Shown here: one piece after another, positions 1-11,747 of the stretch
Layout: every line of letters begins with the position of its first letter
Numbering within the stretch: the stretch's first letter is position 1
DNA from: an uncultured Bacteroidota bacterium
Lineage (GTDB): Bacteria; Bacteroidota; Bacteroidia; Flavobacteriales; Flavobacteriaceae
NCBI GenBank assembly: GCA_902536935.1
Contig: CACAZM010000006.1
Coordinates: forward strand, 1 to 64,000
Reading direction: 5' to 3'
Length of the DNA: 64,000 nt
The notes under the pieces: generated by a model
Seen by the model: only the letters and a program-made list of their open reading frames with translations
What the model was told of the DNA's origin: nothing
Databases searched by the model: none
Translations under genes and position numbers: made by a program

Positions 1-2
1 GT

Positions 3-611
3 CCAATTTATCAGGAAGTGGTTTTACCCAATTTGGTGACTGTTGGAGGCGGTTCGGAGTTGGCCTATTGGTTGCAGCTCAGCGCGGTATTTTCGAGCTT
101 TGATTTGCCCATGCCCATGCTCAAACTGCGATCTTCGATTTTGTTGATCGGCGATAAGCAGCAACAAAAGATCGACAAACTGGATATTTCGGTTGCGGAT
201 TTGTTTTTACCAACCAATGAGTTGATCAACCATCGGGTTCGTCAAATCAGCAATATCGATATCGATTTGGGGGAGTTCAAAGCGCATTTGGATCAGCAGT
301 TTGGAGCACTTTACGCGCTTGCAAAACAAACCGATGCTTCATTTTTGGGAGCAGTAGAAGCACAGGAAAAAAAGCAAAAAAAGGGAATTGATCTACTCGA
401 AAAAAGACTACTCAAAGCCCAACGTATCAAATTGGTGGATCACGTCAATCGCTTAACCGAACTCCAACAACAGCTATTCCCAATGGGAGATTTGCAAGAG
501 CGTAGGGTCAATTTTGCAGAGTTTGTTTTGCAGTATGGTGATGATTTTATCCCCTTTTTGATAAAGCATATCGACCCAAATGAAAAAGATTTTATCTCCT
601 TTTCGCTGTAA
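3..611 (+). CDS. bshC: BshC, bacillithiol synthase, C-terminal part (cut by window edge)
   Basis: BshC adds cysteine to glucosaminyl-malate, the last step of bacillithiol synthesis. The visible part is open from base 3 and lacks a start, so it continues left of the window. It begins with the family's conserved stretch PNLVTVGGGSELAYW and FDLPMPMLKLRSS, followed by a long charged coiled-coil (about residues 90-160 of this fragment) and the typical ending LQERRVNFAEF...YGDDFIPFL. About 200 residues are present; the family is usually near 530. It lies 50 bases upstream of guaA on the same strand. The assignment rests on recognising the C-terminal motifs. Confidence 0.85.
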   Translation, partial: PIYQEVVLPNLVTVGGGSELAYWLQLSAVFSSFDLPMPMLKLRSSILLIGDKQQQKIDKLDISVADLFLPTNELINHRVRQISNIDIDLGEFKAHLDQQFGALYALAKQTDASFLGAVEAQEKKQKKGIDLLEKRLLKAQRIKLVDHVNRLTELQQQLFPMGDLQERRVNFAEFVLQYGDDFIPFLIKHIDPNEKDFISFSL

Positions 612-650
612 AAAAGCAAGGGATATAGAAAAAGTACAAGGTAGAAATCG

Positions 651-658
651 TATTTTTG
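651..658 (+). promoter_or_regulatory. -7 promoter element of guaA
   Basis: TATTTTTG matches the Bacteroidota -7 consensus TAnnTTTG exactly. Only three bases separate it from the ATG at 662, so the transcript would start at or very near the start codon. No clear -33 TTG is seen. The position argues against the TTG codon at 656 as the translation start. Confidence 0.5.
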
Positions 659-661
659 ATC

Positions 662-2188
662 ATGCAAAACAAGGTTTTAATCCTAGACTTTGGTTCACAA
701 TACACCCAGCTAATTGCTCGACGCGTACGCGAATTGAACATTTATTGTGAAATTCACCCATTTAACAACCCACCAAAACAGATCGATACGTTTAAAGCGG
801 TGATCCTATCGGGTTCGCCCTTTTCGGTTCGTGGAGATGACGCACCCCATCCCGATTTAGCAGAAATCCGTGGAAAAAAACCCTTGCTTGGGATATGCTA
901 TGGCGCCCAATACCTGGCGCACTTTGGAGGTGGTAAGGTTGCACCTTCCAGTACGCGGGAATACGGACGTGCCAAACTCACAACGATCAACGATGACCCC
1001 CTATTTGCAGGAATTTGTCAAGGCACACAAGTATGGATGAGCCATAGTGATACTATTCAAACCCTACCCACAGGAGGAGTTTGTTTGGCCAGTACTAATG
1101 ATGTACACAATGCCGCTTATCGGGTTGAAGGCGAAACGACTTATGCCATTCAGTTTCACCCAGAAGTCTATCACACCACTGACGGTAAGCAATTGTTGGA
1201 AAACTTTTTGGTCTCCATTGCTGGAGTTGTTCAAGATTGGACACCCAGTTCATTTGCCGAGATGGCCATCGCAGCATTGCAAAATCAAATCGGAGAGGAT
1301 CGTGTTGTTCTGGGTCTTTCGGGTGGAGTCGATTCTTCCGTAGCAGCCATGCTTTTACACAAAGCAATTGGCCCTCAGCTCCATTGTATCTTTGTCAATA
1401 ATGGGCTGTTGCGAAAAAATGAATTTACCGATGTGCTTCAGCAATACGAGGGCTTGGGTCTCAATGTAAAAGGCGTCGATGCCAGTGATCGCTTTTTGGG
1501 ACACTTGGCTGGAGTATCAGATCCAGAAGAAAAACGCAAACGCATCGGAAAGGTGTTTATCGATGTTTTTGATGATCAGGCCACTGCCCTGACCAACATC
1601 ACATGGTTGGCACAAGGAACGATTTATCCAGATGTGATTGAGTCTGTTTCTGTCAATGGACCATCGGCAACGATCAAATCCCACCACAATGTTGGGGGAT
1701 TACCAAGCTATATGAAACTCAAAGTGGTTGAACCCCTGCGGATGTTGTTTAAAGACGAAGTGAGACGAGTTGGTAAAACCTTGGGCTTATCTCCAAACTT
1801 ACTCGGTCGACATCCTTTTCCGGGGCCGGGTTTGGCAATTCGGATTTTGGGGGATATCACAGGCGAAAAAGTACAGATGCTCCAAGAAGTCGATGCGATA
1901 TTTATTGATGGGCTGAAAGAAGAAGGGCTATACGACCAAGTGTGGCAAGCAGGTGCGATATTGCTACCTGTGCAAAGCGTAGGGGTCATGGGAGACGAAA
2001 GAACCTATGAAAAATGCGTCGCTCTACGGGCTGTTGAGTCCACCGATGGAATGACAGCAGATTGGGTGAATTTGCCCTATCCCTTTTTGCAAAATATTTC
2101 CAACAAAATCATCAATCGAGTCAAAGGAATTAATCGAGTAGTTTATGATATCAGTTCTAAACCGCCTGCCACGATTGAGTGGGAGTAG
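662..2188 (+). CDS. guaA: GMP synthase (glutamine-hydrolysing)
   Basis: Converts XMP to GMP with ATP and glutamine; cytoplasmic, last step of GMP synthesis. The 508 residues show the class I glutamine amidotransferase domain (about 5-190) with nucleophile Cys79 in LGICYGAQ and the His166/Glu168 pair in FHPEV. The ATP pyrophosphatase domain follows with P-loop SGGVDS (220-225), and the dimerisation domain ends in [10 protein letters not shown] chose the ATG at 662 because it gives the family's usual start [13 protein letters not shown]; a TTG two codons earlier overlaps the promoter. The LysM gene starts four bases after the stop, suggesting cotranscription. Confidence 0.97.
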   Translation: MQNKVLILDFGSQYTQLIARRVRELNIYCEIHPFNNPPKQIDTFKAVILSGSPFSVRGDDAPHPDLAEIRGKKPLLGICYGAQYLAHFGGGKVAPSSTREYGRAKLTTINDDPLFAGICQGTQVWMSHSDTIQTLPTGGVCLASTNDVHNAAYRVEGETTYAIQFHPEVYHTTDGKQLLENFLVSIAGVVQDWTPSSFAEMAIAALQNQIGEDRVVLGLSGGVDSSVAAMLLHKAIGPQLHCIFVNNGLLRKNEFTDVLQQYEGLGLNVKGVDASDRFLGHLAGVSDPEEKRKRIGKVFIDVFDDQATALTNITWLAQGTIYPDVIESVSVNGPSATIKSHHNVGGLPSYMKLKVVEPLRMLFKDEVRRVGKTLGLSPNLLGRHPFPGPGLAIRILGDITGEKVQMLQEVDAIFIDGLKEEGLYDQVWQAGAILLPVQSVGVMGDERTYEKCVALRAVESTDGMTADWVNLPYPFLQNISNKIINRVKGINRVVYDISSKPPATIEWE

Positions 2189-2192
2189 GCGT

Positions 2193-3920
2193 ATGCTTTT
2201 CTTTTTTGGACTTGCGTTTTGGTTGTTCACCGCAAATCTGCAAGCACAGGACCCCAATGAGGACTATCGCACACACTTTTTGATTCATAAAGTCCGCAAA
2301 GGGGATACCAGCTTTAGCTTGACAAAACGATATGAAATCAGTGCGCAACAGTTGTTGTATTACAATCCCGAGCTCAAAGATGGTTTAAAGCGGAAAATGA
2401 AACTCAAAATTCCGCGGTATAAAGAGATTCCACCTCCACCAGAACCCCAAGCCAATACTCACACAGTCAAAAAAGGGGAAACTCCTTGGCGTGTGGCTTA
2501 TCAATATGGGATTACCCTTCAAGAGCTTAAAGCGGCAAATCCTGACATGGGTGTAGTCATGTCGATTGATCAAGTGCTTGTGATTCCAGAAACATCAGTC
2601 GAAACCAACTCATATGACCCCAATTATAACTATTATACGGTAAAACCCAAAGAGGGCTATTATCGCTTAGAAGTCAAGTTTGGCGTGAGTGAAGAAGAGC
2701 TGATTGCGCTCAATCCTGAGTTGTCTGAAAAGGGTTTGCTGGCAGGAATGATCCTGCGACTACCCAAACGCAATTCTCCGAACTATATTACAGAAGAGAA
2801 CTTGATCGTTGAAAAGGTCAACCTGCGCGATAGCTTGTTTCAACAGACTGAGTTAAAAGTGGCCTTGTTGGCGCCATTTCGCCTACCTACAGTTCCGATT
2901 GACTCGGTGGCACAAACGAATCAGATTTTACAAACACGAAATTTACAAACGATATCCCTTGACTTCTATGCAGGTGCACGCTTAGCTATGGAAGATCTTG
3001 TCGAACTTGGTCTGTCAATCGATTTCACGGTGTTGGATACGGAAAACAGTAATTTTCGGATCAACCAACTCTTGGATGCCAATGACTTTTCGTCCTTTGA
3101 CTTTGTAGTTGGACCTTTTGTACCAAGACACTTTAACACTGTCTCAGAAAAATTGGAAAACCTTAAGTTTCCCTTGGTTTCCCCACTCACGACGAAGCCG
3201 TTGGCTATGCGCAAAAACGTAGTTCATAGCTCAACTGATCGCAAATTTCTCAGAGAACGCATGCATCGCTATATTGACTCCCTAGACCAATCGCCAGAAA
3301 ATCCATGTGTGGTGATCGTGGCAGATTCCGAAAATCTGGCGGTTCAAAATCGATTGATAGAACAGTTCCCTTTGGCAGAAATTGTAAACCCCGACCCAGA
3401 ATTTAATTTTGTCAAGCCCGAACTGATCGACTCGCTGACCTCGCACTTGGAGCAAAACTGGGTTTTTTTGGAAACCAAAAAAACCAATCTAATTATCAGT
3501 ATGGTGTCAATGCTGAATGCCCAGCAAAACGAGCAGCGAAAAACAAAACTCATGACCTTGGATCGTTCTTCAGCATACGATGATGAAAATATCGACCAAT
3601 TACATTTGGGAAACCTGTCATTTACCTACGCAGAAACATTTGACGTTAATCCAATTGCATTGACCAGCTTGTACGAGCACTATGAGTCCGCCTATGGCAC
3701 GGTACCAACTCGTGAAGCCATCCGCGGGTATGAGTTGATGACCGATTTGTCACTCCGAACCGCTATTCGGGAAGAATTGATCGATGGCTTTGAGCTTGGT
3801 GAAACCCAATATTTACAGAACAAATTTCTGTTTCAAGAGCAAGCGGAGGGATTTCGAAACACAGCGGTTTATTTGCTCCAACATAAGGGATATGAAACTA
3901 TAATACTAACCGATGAATAG
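2193..3920 (+). CDS. Secreted LysM protein with periplasmic ligand-binding-like domain
   Basis: A 575-residue envelope protein. The ATG at 2193 gives a clean signal peptide (MLFFFGLAFWLFTANLQAQ); a longer frame exists but would overlap guaA. Three LysM repeats follow, about residues 31-75, 88-132 and 147-190, each with the pattern V-x-x-G-D/E-T or similar and a later NP; they are expected to bind peptidoglycan. From about 215 to the end the sequence resembles the type I periplasmic-binding fold of amino-acid receptor proteins (ALLAPFRLP, FYAGARLAMEDL, FVVGPFVPRH, FPLVSPLTTKP). Such fusions occur next to guaA in flavobacteria. The ligand is unknown. Confidence 0.85.
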   Translation: MLFFFGLAFWLFTANLQAQDPNEDYRTHFLIHKVRKGDTSFSLTKRYEISAQQLLYYNPELKDGLKRKMKLKIPRYKEIPPPPEPQANTHTVKKGETPWRVAYQYGITLQELKAANPDMGVVMSIDQVLVIPETSVETNSYDPNYNYYTVKPKEGYYRLEVKFGVSEEELIALNPELSEKGLLAGMILRLPKRNSPNYITEENLIVEKVNLRDSLFQQTELKVALLAPFRLPTVPIDSVAQTNQILQTRNLQTISLDFYAGARLAMEDLVELGLSIDFTVLDTENSNFRINQLLDANDFSSFDFVVGPFVPRHFNTVSEKLENLKFPLVSPLTTKPLAMRKNVVHSSTDRKFLRERMHRYIDSLDQSPENPCVVIVADSENLAVQNRLIEQFPLAEIVNPDPEFNFVKPELIDSLTSHLEQNWVFLETKKTNLIISMVSMLNAQQNEQRKTKLMTLDRSSAYDDENIDQLHLGNLSFTYAETFDVNPIALTSLYEHYESAYGTVPTREAIRGYELMTDLSLRTAIREELIDGFELGETQYLQNKFLFQEQAEGFRNTAVYLLQHKGYETIILTDE

Positions 3921-3947
3921 TCCTATTAATTTGTCATGGTCGTTTTG

Positions 3948-3955
3948 TACTTTTG
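3948..3955 (+). promoter_or_regulatory. -7 promoter element of pyrG
   Basis: TACTTTTG matches TAnnTTTG and lies 28 bases before the pyrG ATG in a 63-base gap. A TTG at 3931 is closer than the usual 19-21 base spacing, so only the -7 element is supported. Confidence 0.45.
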
Positions 3956-3977
3956 TTAACGAATTGGAAAAAAATAG

Positions 3978-5603
<1,626 letters not shown>

Positions 5604-5609
5604 CCCAAA

Positions 5610-7400
5610 ATGGAAGAAAAAAGAATAGACCCCTTACAAATTATCGGTTTCTTTTTGCTTTTCCTCGTTCTGATTTGGATGATGTATGACCAGTCGGAAA
5701 TGATGGAGCAAAATGCGCAGTTGGAGACCAATGCCACAACCACCCAATCCCAAGTGGATGATGCTCCACAACCCACCCTTACGGTTGCAAGTACTGCTCC
5801 CGTTGTGATGGATTCCATGCCCGAACAAGTCACAACAATACAAAATGAGTTGTTGCGCTTAACGGTAACTTCCAAAGGAGGATTTATCCAAGAAGCTGAA
5901 CTCAAACAACACACCAACCACCTCAATGAGCAGGTTTTTGTTGTCAAAGACGGAAACACAGATTTCAACTTGCGGATCGAAGCTAACGGAGCTTTGATCA
6001 ACACCCGTGACTTAGACTTTTTACCCATTTTCGACGGAAACCAACTCACGATGCGTTCTCAAGTCGCGGGAGGAACATTGGACTATATTTATACCCTCTC
6101 AAAAGAACGAGAAGACAGTCAGGCATATCGTTTTCAATTTGGGATACGTTCAAGTGGTTTGAACGTTCAGCCCAAAACCGATTTGTACTGGAGCTTGGAT
6201 GGGTTTCGCCATGCATTGAGTGCCGATTATGAAAACCGATACACTCAGTTGACCTATCAGTATGAAGGCAATAAAGTGCAGGCCTTGTCCGCGATGGGTG
6301 AAGATGATGATAAAGACAAAGCGGTGTCTTGGATTTCGTACCGACAGCATTTCTTTAGTATGATTCTTATTCCAAACACCAAATTTGAGTCGATTGATGT
6401 GGAGTCATCTTCTTTAATGAATCTCGACAGCAGCGACGATTCAGTGTTTTTAAAACGATTTGAAACCACAACAGCCATCGCTTCTCAAAATGGGGCTTTA
6501 AACACGTCATTTGAATGGTTTATCGGTCCAACAGATTATGAGATTTTAAAAACCTATGATGAGAATCTCTCCGAATCCATCTCTTTTGGTTGGGGAATCA
6601 TCGGATGGATGAACCGCTTTTTGTTTTTCCCTTTGTTTGGGCTGTTGAGTGGGTTCTTGCCATATGGAATTGCCATTATTGTGATGACAATCATCGTTCG
6701 ACTGGCACTATCTCCTGTTACTTACAAATCTTATTTATCACAGGCAAAAATGAAAGTATTACGACCTGAAATCAATGCACTCAATGATAAATATGGAAAT
6801 GACCGTGCGAAAAAGCAACAGGAAACCATGAAGCTCTACTCCAGGGCAGGGGCTAACCCCATGGCTGGTTGTGTGCCGAGTTTGTTGCAGTTGCCCGTTT
6901 TTTTGGGATTGTTTTACTTTTTTCCAGTTGCGTTCTCCCTTCGTGGAAAATCCTTTTTATGGGCGGAGGACTTGTCGTCCTATGACGCCATTTTAGACCT
7001 TCCTTTTTCCATTCCGTTTTATGGAGATCATGTTAGTCTGTTCCCGCTCTTGGCATCAATCGCTATTTTTGTGTATTCAAAAATGACCATGGGTCAGCAA
7101 ATGCAACCCACCCAACCCGGTATGCCAAACATGAAGTTTATGATTTACCTCATGCCGATCATGATGTTGTTTTTCTTTAATAACTACGCCTCTGGATTGA
7201 GTTTGTATTATCTGATTTCAAACCTAATTACCATTGGGATAATGTTGGTGATTAAAAACTATATCATTGATGAAGAAAAAATCTTTATCCAGATTGAAGA
7301 AAACAAAAAGAAGCCCAAAAAGCAAAGTCGATTTCAGCGAAAGATGGAAGAGATTATGGAACAAGCTGAACAGCAAAAACGGACAGGTCGCCGTCGCTAG
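5610..7400 (+). CDS. yidC: Membrane protein insertase YidC
   Basis: Inserts and folds inner-membrane proteins with or without SecYEG. The 596 residues show an N-terminal membrane anchor (about 8-25, IIGFFLLFLVLIWMMY), a large periplasmic beta domain (about 30-345) and the conserved five-helix 60KD_IMP domain starting at WMNRFLFFPLFGLL, with AGANPMAGCVPSLLQLP and the QPTQPGMPNMKFMIYLMP stretch. The tail is strongly basic and ends in TGRRR, as expected for ribosome contact. It follows pyrG by six bases. The long form with periplasmic domain is typical of Gram-negative bacteria. Confidence 0.96.
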   Translation: MEEKRIDPLQIIGFFLLFLVLIWMMYDQSEMMEQNAQLETNATTTQSQVDDAPQPTLTVASTAPVVMDSMPEQVTTIQNELLRLTVTSKGGFIQEAELKQHTNHLNEQVFVVKDGNTDFNLRIEANGALINTRDLDFLPIFDGNQLTMRSQVAGGTLDYIYTLSKEREDSQAYRFQFGIRSSGLNVQPKTDLYWSLDGFRHALSADYENRYTQLTYQYEGNKVQALSAMGEDDDKDKAVSWISYRQHFFSMILIPNTKFESIDVESSSLMNLDSSDDSVFLKRFETTTAIASQNGALNTSFEWFIGPTDYEILKTYDENLSESISFGWGIIGWMNRFLFFPLFGLLSGFLPYGIAIIVMTIIVRLALSPVTYKSYLSQAKMKVLRPEINALNDKYGNDRAKKQQETMKLYSRAGANPMAGCVPSLLQLPVFLGLFYFFPVAFSLRGKSFLWAEDLSSYDAILDLPFSIPFYGDHVSLFPLLASIAIFVYSKMTMGQQMQPTQPGMPNMKFMIYLMPIMMLFFFNNYASGLSLYYLISNLITIGIMLVIKNYIIDEEKIFIQIEENKKKPKKQSRFQRKMEEIMEQAEQQKRTGRRR

Positions 7401-7412
7401 ACCGCTTTTGGT

Positions 7413-7420
7413 TACCTTTG
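7413..7420 (+). promoter_or_regulatory. -7 promoter element of mnmA
   Basis: TACCTTTG matches TAnnTTTG and ends seven bases before the mnmA ATG, a spacing expected for a leaderless transcript. No well-placed -33 TTG was seen. Confidence 0.45.
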
Positions 7421-7427
7421 CTTCGCG

Positions 7428-8603
7428 ATGAAATCCGATTCAAAATGTGTAGTTGTTGGACTCTCTGGTGGAGTCGATTCGAGTGTGTCAGCTTTTCTGT
7501 TGCAACAGCAGGGCTATGAGGTGATCGGTTTGTTTATGAAAAACTGGCATGACGATAGCGTCACCATCTCCAAAGAGTGCCCTTGGCTCGAGGACAGTTA
7601 CGATGCGATGCTCGTCGCTGAAAAACTTGGGATTCCCTTTCAAACGGTGGATTTAAGTTCGGAATATAAACAACGTATTGTGGATTATATGTTTGCCGAG
7701 TATGAGCGTGGGCGCACACCCAATCCAGATGTCTTGTGTAATCGTGAAATCAAATTTGATGTATTTCTAAAAATCGCAATAAAATTGGGAGCTGATTTTG
7801 TGGCTACGGGCCACTATTGCCGAAAAGGACAAGTGGAGATTGAAGGAACAACGCACTACCGTTTGTTGAGAGGAGTGGACAATAACAAAGACCAATCTTA
7901 TTTTTTGTGTCAGCTCAATCAAGCACAATTGACCAAAACCCTATTTCCAATCGGTGAGCTAACCAAACCAGAGGTGCGGAAGATCGCCAAAGAACAAGGG
8001 TTGATCACTGCAGAAAAGCAGGACTCACAGGGTTTGTGCTTTGTGGGAAAAGTTAGTTTACCAGAGTTTCTACAGCAACAACTTGCCATTAAAACAGGTC
8101 GAATTATTCAGATTCCCGATTCCCATCCGATGTATCAAATCAAGCGCGAAGATACACCCGAAGGGCTTGCCGCCAAATATAGTTATTCGGCGGGCGATGG
8201 TGCAAAAGTTGGCACCCATGATGGAGCGCATTTCTTTACTGTAGGTCAACGGAAGGGCTTGGCTGTTGGCGGTACCAAAGAACCGCTATTTGTGCTGGCT
8301 ACGGATGTAGAACAAAACATCATTTATGTTGGCGAAGGAAAGTCTCACCCTGGACTGCTGCGCTCTGCCTTGTGGATTGCGCAAGCTGACATGCATTGGG
8401 TACGCCGAGATCTTGTACCCCATGAGTCCATACAGGTATGGGCGCGTATACGTTACCGTCAGCCATTGGCTAAAGCAACGCTACATCCAACATCAACGGG
8501 ACTGTATTTGGTCTTTGATCAACCCCAGACTGCGATTGCCGCTGGGCAATTTGCCGCTTGGTATCTGAAAGATGAGTTGATTGGCTCGGGTGTGATTGGG
8601 TAG
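7428..8603 (+). CDS. mnmA: tRNA-specific 2-thiouridylase
   Basis: Thiolates uridine 34 in the wobble position of Lys, Glu and Gln tRNAs. The 391 residues show the PP-loop SGGVDS (about 14-19), catalytic Cys104 in NPDVLCN and the second redox Cys204 in SQGLCFVGK, then the C-terminal beta-barrel with [11 protein letters not shown] short insertion around residues 240-260 is usual for Bacteroidota members. Sulfur may come through the cysteine desulfurase at 36.3 kb, but nothing in the sequence proves that. The stop codon abuts the stop of convergent lysA with no intergenic base. Confidence 0.96.
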   Translation: MKSDSKCVVVGLSGGVDSSVSAFLLQQQGYEVIGLFMKNWHDDSVTISKECPWLEDSYDAMLVAEKLGIPFQTVDLSSEYKQRIVDYMFAEYERGRTPNPDVLCNREIKFDVFLKIAIKLGADFVATGHYCRKGQVEIEGTTHYRLLRGVDNNKDQSYFLCQLNQAQLTKTLFPIGELTKPEVRKIAKEQGLITAEKQDSQGLCFVGKVSLPEFLQQQLAIKTGRIIQIPDSHPMYQIKREDTPEGLAAKYSYSAGDGAKVGTHDGAHFFTVGQRKGLAVGGTKEPLFVLATDVEQNIIYVGEGKSHPGLLRSALWIAQADMHWVRRDLVPHESIQVWARIRYRQPLAKATLHPTSTGLYLVFDQPQTAIAAGQFAAWYLKDELIGSGVIG

Positions 8604-9824
8604 TTATACCTTTACCGCAGCTAAGTCAAGAATAACTTGGTTGTTAAGTAAATCATCAAACTGTTCTGCTTTTCGAATCAATTTGGCTTCGCCTTGGTGC
8701 CAGAAAATTTCCGCTGGTCGGAAGCGTGAGTTGTAGTTGCTCGCCATGGAAAAACAGTAAGCACCCGCATTGTGAAAACACAACAAATCGCCTTCCGAAA
8801 TCTCATTGATTCTTCGGTTGTTGGCAAAGGTGTCCGTTTCGCAGATATAGCCCACTACAGAATAAAACCGCTCGCGTCCATTGGGATTGGAGATGTTTTC
8901 GATGTGGTGTTGTGAACCGTAGAGCATGGGTCGGATGAGGTGGTTAAACCCACTATTGACTTGCGCAAATACCGTAGAGGTGGTTTGTTTGACCACATTG
9001 ACTTGGGTGAGGAAATATCCCGCTTCGCTCACCAAAAATTTCCCGGGCTCAAACGCCAAGGTTAATTCTTTGCCGTAGTCCTTGCAAAACGATTGAAACC
9101 GCTCCCCAAGTTTTTGTCCAAGTTCTTTGATATTGGTCTCAATATCGTTGGGATGATAGGGCACCTTAAATCCACTCCCAAAATCCAAAAATTCGAGATC
9201 GTGAAAGGACTTTGCAGTGGTAAACAAAATTTCAGCCGCATGCAAAAACACATCGATATCAAGAATATCACTGCCAGTGTGCATATGAATTCCGTTTATG
9301 CACATACCTGTGTTTTCAACAATTCTAACAATATGTGGTAATTGATGGATACTAATTCCAAACTTGGAGTCAATATGTCCCACAGAGATATTGGCATTGC
9401 CGCCAGCCATCACATGTGGGTTGATACGTATGCATACGGGAATATCAGGGTTTTTGCTTCCAAATTGCTCGAGTAGAGAAAGGTTGTCGATATTGATTTG
9501 TACCCCGAGTGCTGCCGCTTCCTCGATTTCCTCAAGCGATACCCCGTTGGGTGTAAAGATGATCATCTGGGCTGGAACCCCTGCTGACAAACCGAGTTTG
9601 ACCTCCTGAATTGAGACGGTATCCAAACCAGCACCCAAACTGTGCATAAAGCTGAGGATATTCACATTGGACAGGGCCTTCACGGCATAGTTGATTCGCA
9701 ATTGCGGAACATTCTGAAATGCATGTACCAATCTCTTGTATTGATGTTCCATTTTCTCTGCGTTATAGACGTATATGGGACTTCCAAATTGTTTAGATAT
9801 CGATGTCAATAAGGTATTTTCCAT
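8604..9824 (-). CDS. lysA: Diaminopimelate decarboxylase
   Basis: PLP enzyme that converts meso-diaminopimelate to lysine. The 406 residues show the alanine-racemase-like barrel with the PLP lysine Lys49 in INYAVKALSN, the HIDSKFGI motif, the glycine-rich GSGFKVPY phosphate site and the active-site CETDTFA near the C-terminal beta domain. Length is normal. It stands alone between convergent mnmA and divergent sucC, with its own promoter; dapD at 18.4 kb belongs to the same pathway. Confidence 0.96.
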   Translation of the reverse strand: MENTLLTSISKQFGSPIYVYNAEKMEHQYKRLVHAFQNVPQLRINYAVKALSNVNILSFMHSLGAGLDTVSIQEVKLGLSAGVPAQMIIFTPNGVSLEEIEEAAALGVQINIDNLSLLEQFGSKNPDIPVCIRINPHVMAGGNANISVGHIDSKFGISIHQLPHIVRIVENTGMCINGIHMHTGSDILDIDVFLHAAEILFTTAKSFHDLEFLDFGSGFKVPYHPNDIETNIKELGQKLGERFQSFCKDYGKELTLAFEPGKFLVSEAGYFLTQVNVVKQTTSTVFAQVNSGFNHLIRPMLYGSQHHIENISNPNGRERFYSVVGYICETDTFANNRRINEISEGDLLCFHNAGAYCFSMASNYNSRFRPAEIFWHQGEAKLIRKAEQFDDLLNNQVILDLAAVKV

Positions 9825-9840
9825 CGTGATAATTTTGCTG

Positions 9841-9870
9841 CAAATCTAACTTTGTTCTTACTGATATCAA
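9841..9870 (-). promoter_or_regulatory. lysA promoter
   Basis: On the minus strand TTG (9870-9868) is followed after 19 bases by TAGATTTG (9848-9841), an excellent match to the Bacteroidota -33/-7 promoter. The lysA ATG lies 16 bases downstream of the -7 element. Confidence 0.65.
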
Positions 9871-9943
9871 AACCATTTCTGAGAATAATATAAAAATACA
9901 ACAAAATGTTATAATTATAACAAAACAAAAGAATAATTATCTG

Positions 9944-9972
9944 TTGTGATCCATGCTTGTTTTCTATTTTTG
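9944..9972 (+). promoter_or_regulatory. sucC promoter
   Basis: TTG (9944-9946), an 18-base spacer and TATTTTTG (9965-9972) fit the Bacteroidota promoter. The sucC ATG is 18 bases downstream. The lysA promoter reads away on the other strand about 100 bases to the left. Confidence 0.6.
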
Positions 9973-9990
9973 CAACAAACAAACAGCATA

Positions 9991-11184
9991 ATGAACGTAC
10001 ATGAGTACCAGGCCAAAGAGATTTTATCTTCATTTGGGGTTCGCATACAGAGGGGAAAAGTTGCCCAAAACACAAAAGACGCAGTAACGGCAGCCGAGGC
10101 CTTATCTCAAGAGACTGCTACATCTTGGTTTGTGATCAAAGCCCAGATTCATGCTGGAGGCCGTGGAAAAGGCGGTGGTGTGAAGCTTGCCAAAGGAATC
10201 GACAAGGTCGGGGAAGTGGCTGGTAGTATTTTGGGGATGGATTTGGTGACTCCACAAACCCCTTTGGAAGGCAAGCGTGTCCATCAAGTTTTGATTGCTG
10301 AGGATGTCTATTACCCTGGAGATTCTGAACCAGAAGAATATTATATGTCCGTTTTGTTGAATCGCTCTACAGGTCGCAACATGATTATGTATTCGACTGA
10401 GGGTGGAGTAGACATTGAGACCGTTGCAGAGGAAACCCCACATTTGATATTTACGGAAGATGTAGATCCTGCTGTTGGCTTGATGCCTTTTCAGGCACGT
10501 CGTGTTGCGTTTAATTTAGGTCTTTCGGGCAATGGGTTTAAAGAGATGGTTCTTTTTGTAACTTCACTTTACAAGGCCTATGTACAGTCTGATTCATCTC
10601 TTTTTGAGATCAATCCCGTGTTAAAAACATCAGATGATAAAATTTTAGCGGTTGACGCCAAAGTATCTTTAGATGACAATGCGCTATTCCGTCACAAAGA
10701 CTATCAGGCACTTCGCGATTTGCGAGAGGAGAGTCCCGTTGAAGTGGAGGCCAAAGAAGTTGGACTCAATTATGTGGCTCTCGACGGTAATGTAGGTTGT
10801 ATGGTCAACGGAGCAGGTTTAGCCATGGCGACCATGGATTTGATCAAACAAGCCGGTGGAGAACCGGCAAATTTTCTCGATGTGGGTGGCACGGCTGATG
10901 CAGCACGAGTCGAAACGGCTTTTCGATTGATTCTAAAAGACCCTAAAGTCAAAGCGATTTTGGTTAATATATTTGGAGGAATCGTTCGTTGCGACCGCGT
11001 TGCGCAGGGGATTGTAGATGCCTATAAAAATATGGGTGACTCGATTCAGGTTCCTATTATCGTGCGCTTGCAAGGTACCAATGCTGATATTGCCAAAGGG
11101 CTGATTGATAATTCAGGATTGGCTGTTCACAGTGCTGTTTTGTTTCAAGAAGCTGCCGAGAAGGTACAAGATGTTCTTCGATAA
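9991..11184 (+). CDS. sucC: Succinyl-CoA synthetase (ADP-forming) beta subunit
   Basis: Beta subunit of the TCA-cycle enzyme that makes ATP or GTP from succinyl-CoA. The 397 residues begin MNVHEYQAKEIL, the family hallmark, which fixes the start at 9991 (an upstream in-frame start would add 15 unrelated residues and cross the promoter). The ATP-grasp domain has KAQIHAGGRGKGGGVK and FEINPV, and the C-terminal ligase domain has FLDVGGTAD and VNIFGGIVRCD. The partner sucD is not adjacent, as is common in Bacteroidota; it must lie outside this window. Confidence 0.97.
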   Translation: MNVHEYQAKEILSSFGVRIQRGKVAQNTKDAVTAAEALSQETATSWFVIKAQIHAGGRGKGGGVKLAKGIDKVGEVAGSILGMDLVTPQTPLEGKRVHQVLIAEDVYYPGDSEPEEYYMSVLLNRSTGRNMIMYSTEGGVDIETVAEETPHLIFTEDVDPAVGLMPFQARRVAFNLGLSGNGFKEMVLFVTSLYKAYVQSDSSLFEINPVLKTSDDKILAVDAKVSLDDNALFRHKDYQALRDLREESPVEVEAKEVGLNYVALDGNVGCMVNGAGLAMATMDLIKQAGGEPANFLDVGGTADAARVETAFRLILKDPKVKAILVNIFGGIVRCDRVAQGIVDAYKNMGDSIQVPIIVRLQGTNADIAKGLIDNSGLAVHSAVLFQEAAEKVQDVLR

Positions 11185-11289
11185 ACAGACATTTTGTCAC
11201 TAAAATACGATATATAAATGCCATTATGACATAAATATTCATTTGGTTCACAATTTGATTATAGGTTGTTGAACTTAAAAATTAAAGTA

Positions 11290-11715
11290 ATGAATATTAT
11301 ACGTAAAACAACGCCTTGGTTTCCTTCCTTATTTGATGAGTTTTTCACACGTGATTTTGGGATTGACTTGGCACCGAGAACTTATCAAACCCCTGCGGTA
11401 AATATCACAGAAAAAGAGGATGCTTTTCATTTGGAGCTCGTTGCGCCAGGTAAGGAGAAAAAAGACTTCAGTGTGGAGTTGGAAGAAGACACCTTAACCA
11501 TTTCAACCAATTCTGATAGTGGAATAGTTGAAGACGATACGCAGTTCACACGTAGAGAGTTTGACTATGCGTCCTTTAATCGCAGTTTTCATATTCCAGA
11601 AACGATTGACACGAAAAGCATAAAAGCTAATTACAAAAACGGCTTACTTTCCATCGTTCTTCCCAAACTAAAAGAAGCAATTCCAGAGCCCAAAAAGCAA
11701 ATCGAAATTCGCTAA
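11290..11715 (+). CDS. Small heat-shock protein (Hsp20/alpha-crystallin)
   Basis: ATP-independent holdase chaperone. The 141 residues carry an alpha-crystallin domain from about 35 to 132 (PAVNITEKEDAFHLELVAPG, then KNGLLSIVLPK with the A-x-x-x-N-G-L-L-x-I/V signature) and the ending PKKQIEIR, which provides an I-x-I motif. The ATG at 11290 yields MNIIRKTTPWFPSLFDEFF, typical for Bacteroidota members; an earlier TTG frame is unlikely. It stands alone with a 105-base leader and a strong terminator behind it. I saw no CIRCE-type heat-shock operator in the leader. Confidence 0.95.
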   Translation: MNIIRKTTPWFPSLFDEFFTRDFGIDLAPRTYQTPAVNITEKEDAFHLELVAPGKEKKDFSVELEEDTLTISTNSDSGIVEDDTQFTRREFDYASFNRSFHIPETIDTKSIKANYKNGLLSIVLPKLKEAIPEPKKQIEIR

Positions 11716-11720
11716 ATCAA

Positions 11721-11747
11721 AACCAGCCCACGGGCTGGTTTTTTATT
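11721..11747 (+). terminator. Rho-independent terminator after the small heat-shock gene
   Basis: AACCAGCC pairs with GGCTGGTT around a four-base loop (11721-11740), followed by TTTTATTTTA. It lies between the convergent hsp20-like gene and uvrB; the T tract is better on the plus strand. Confidence 0.85.
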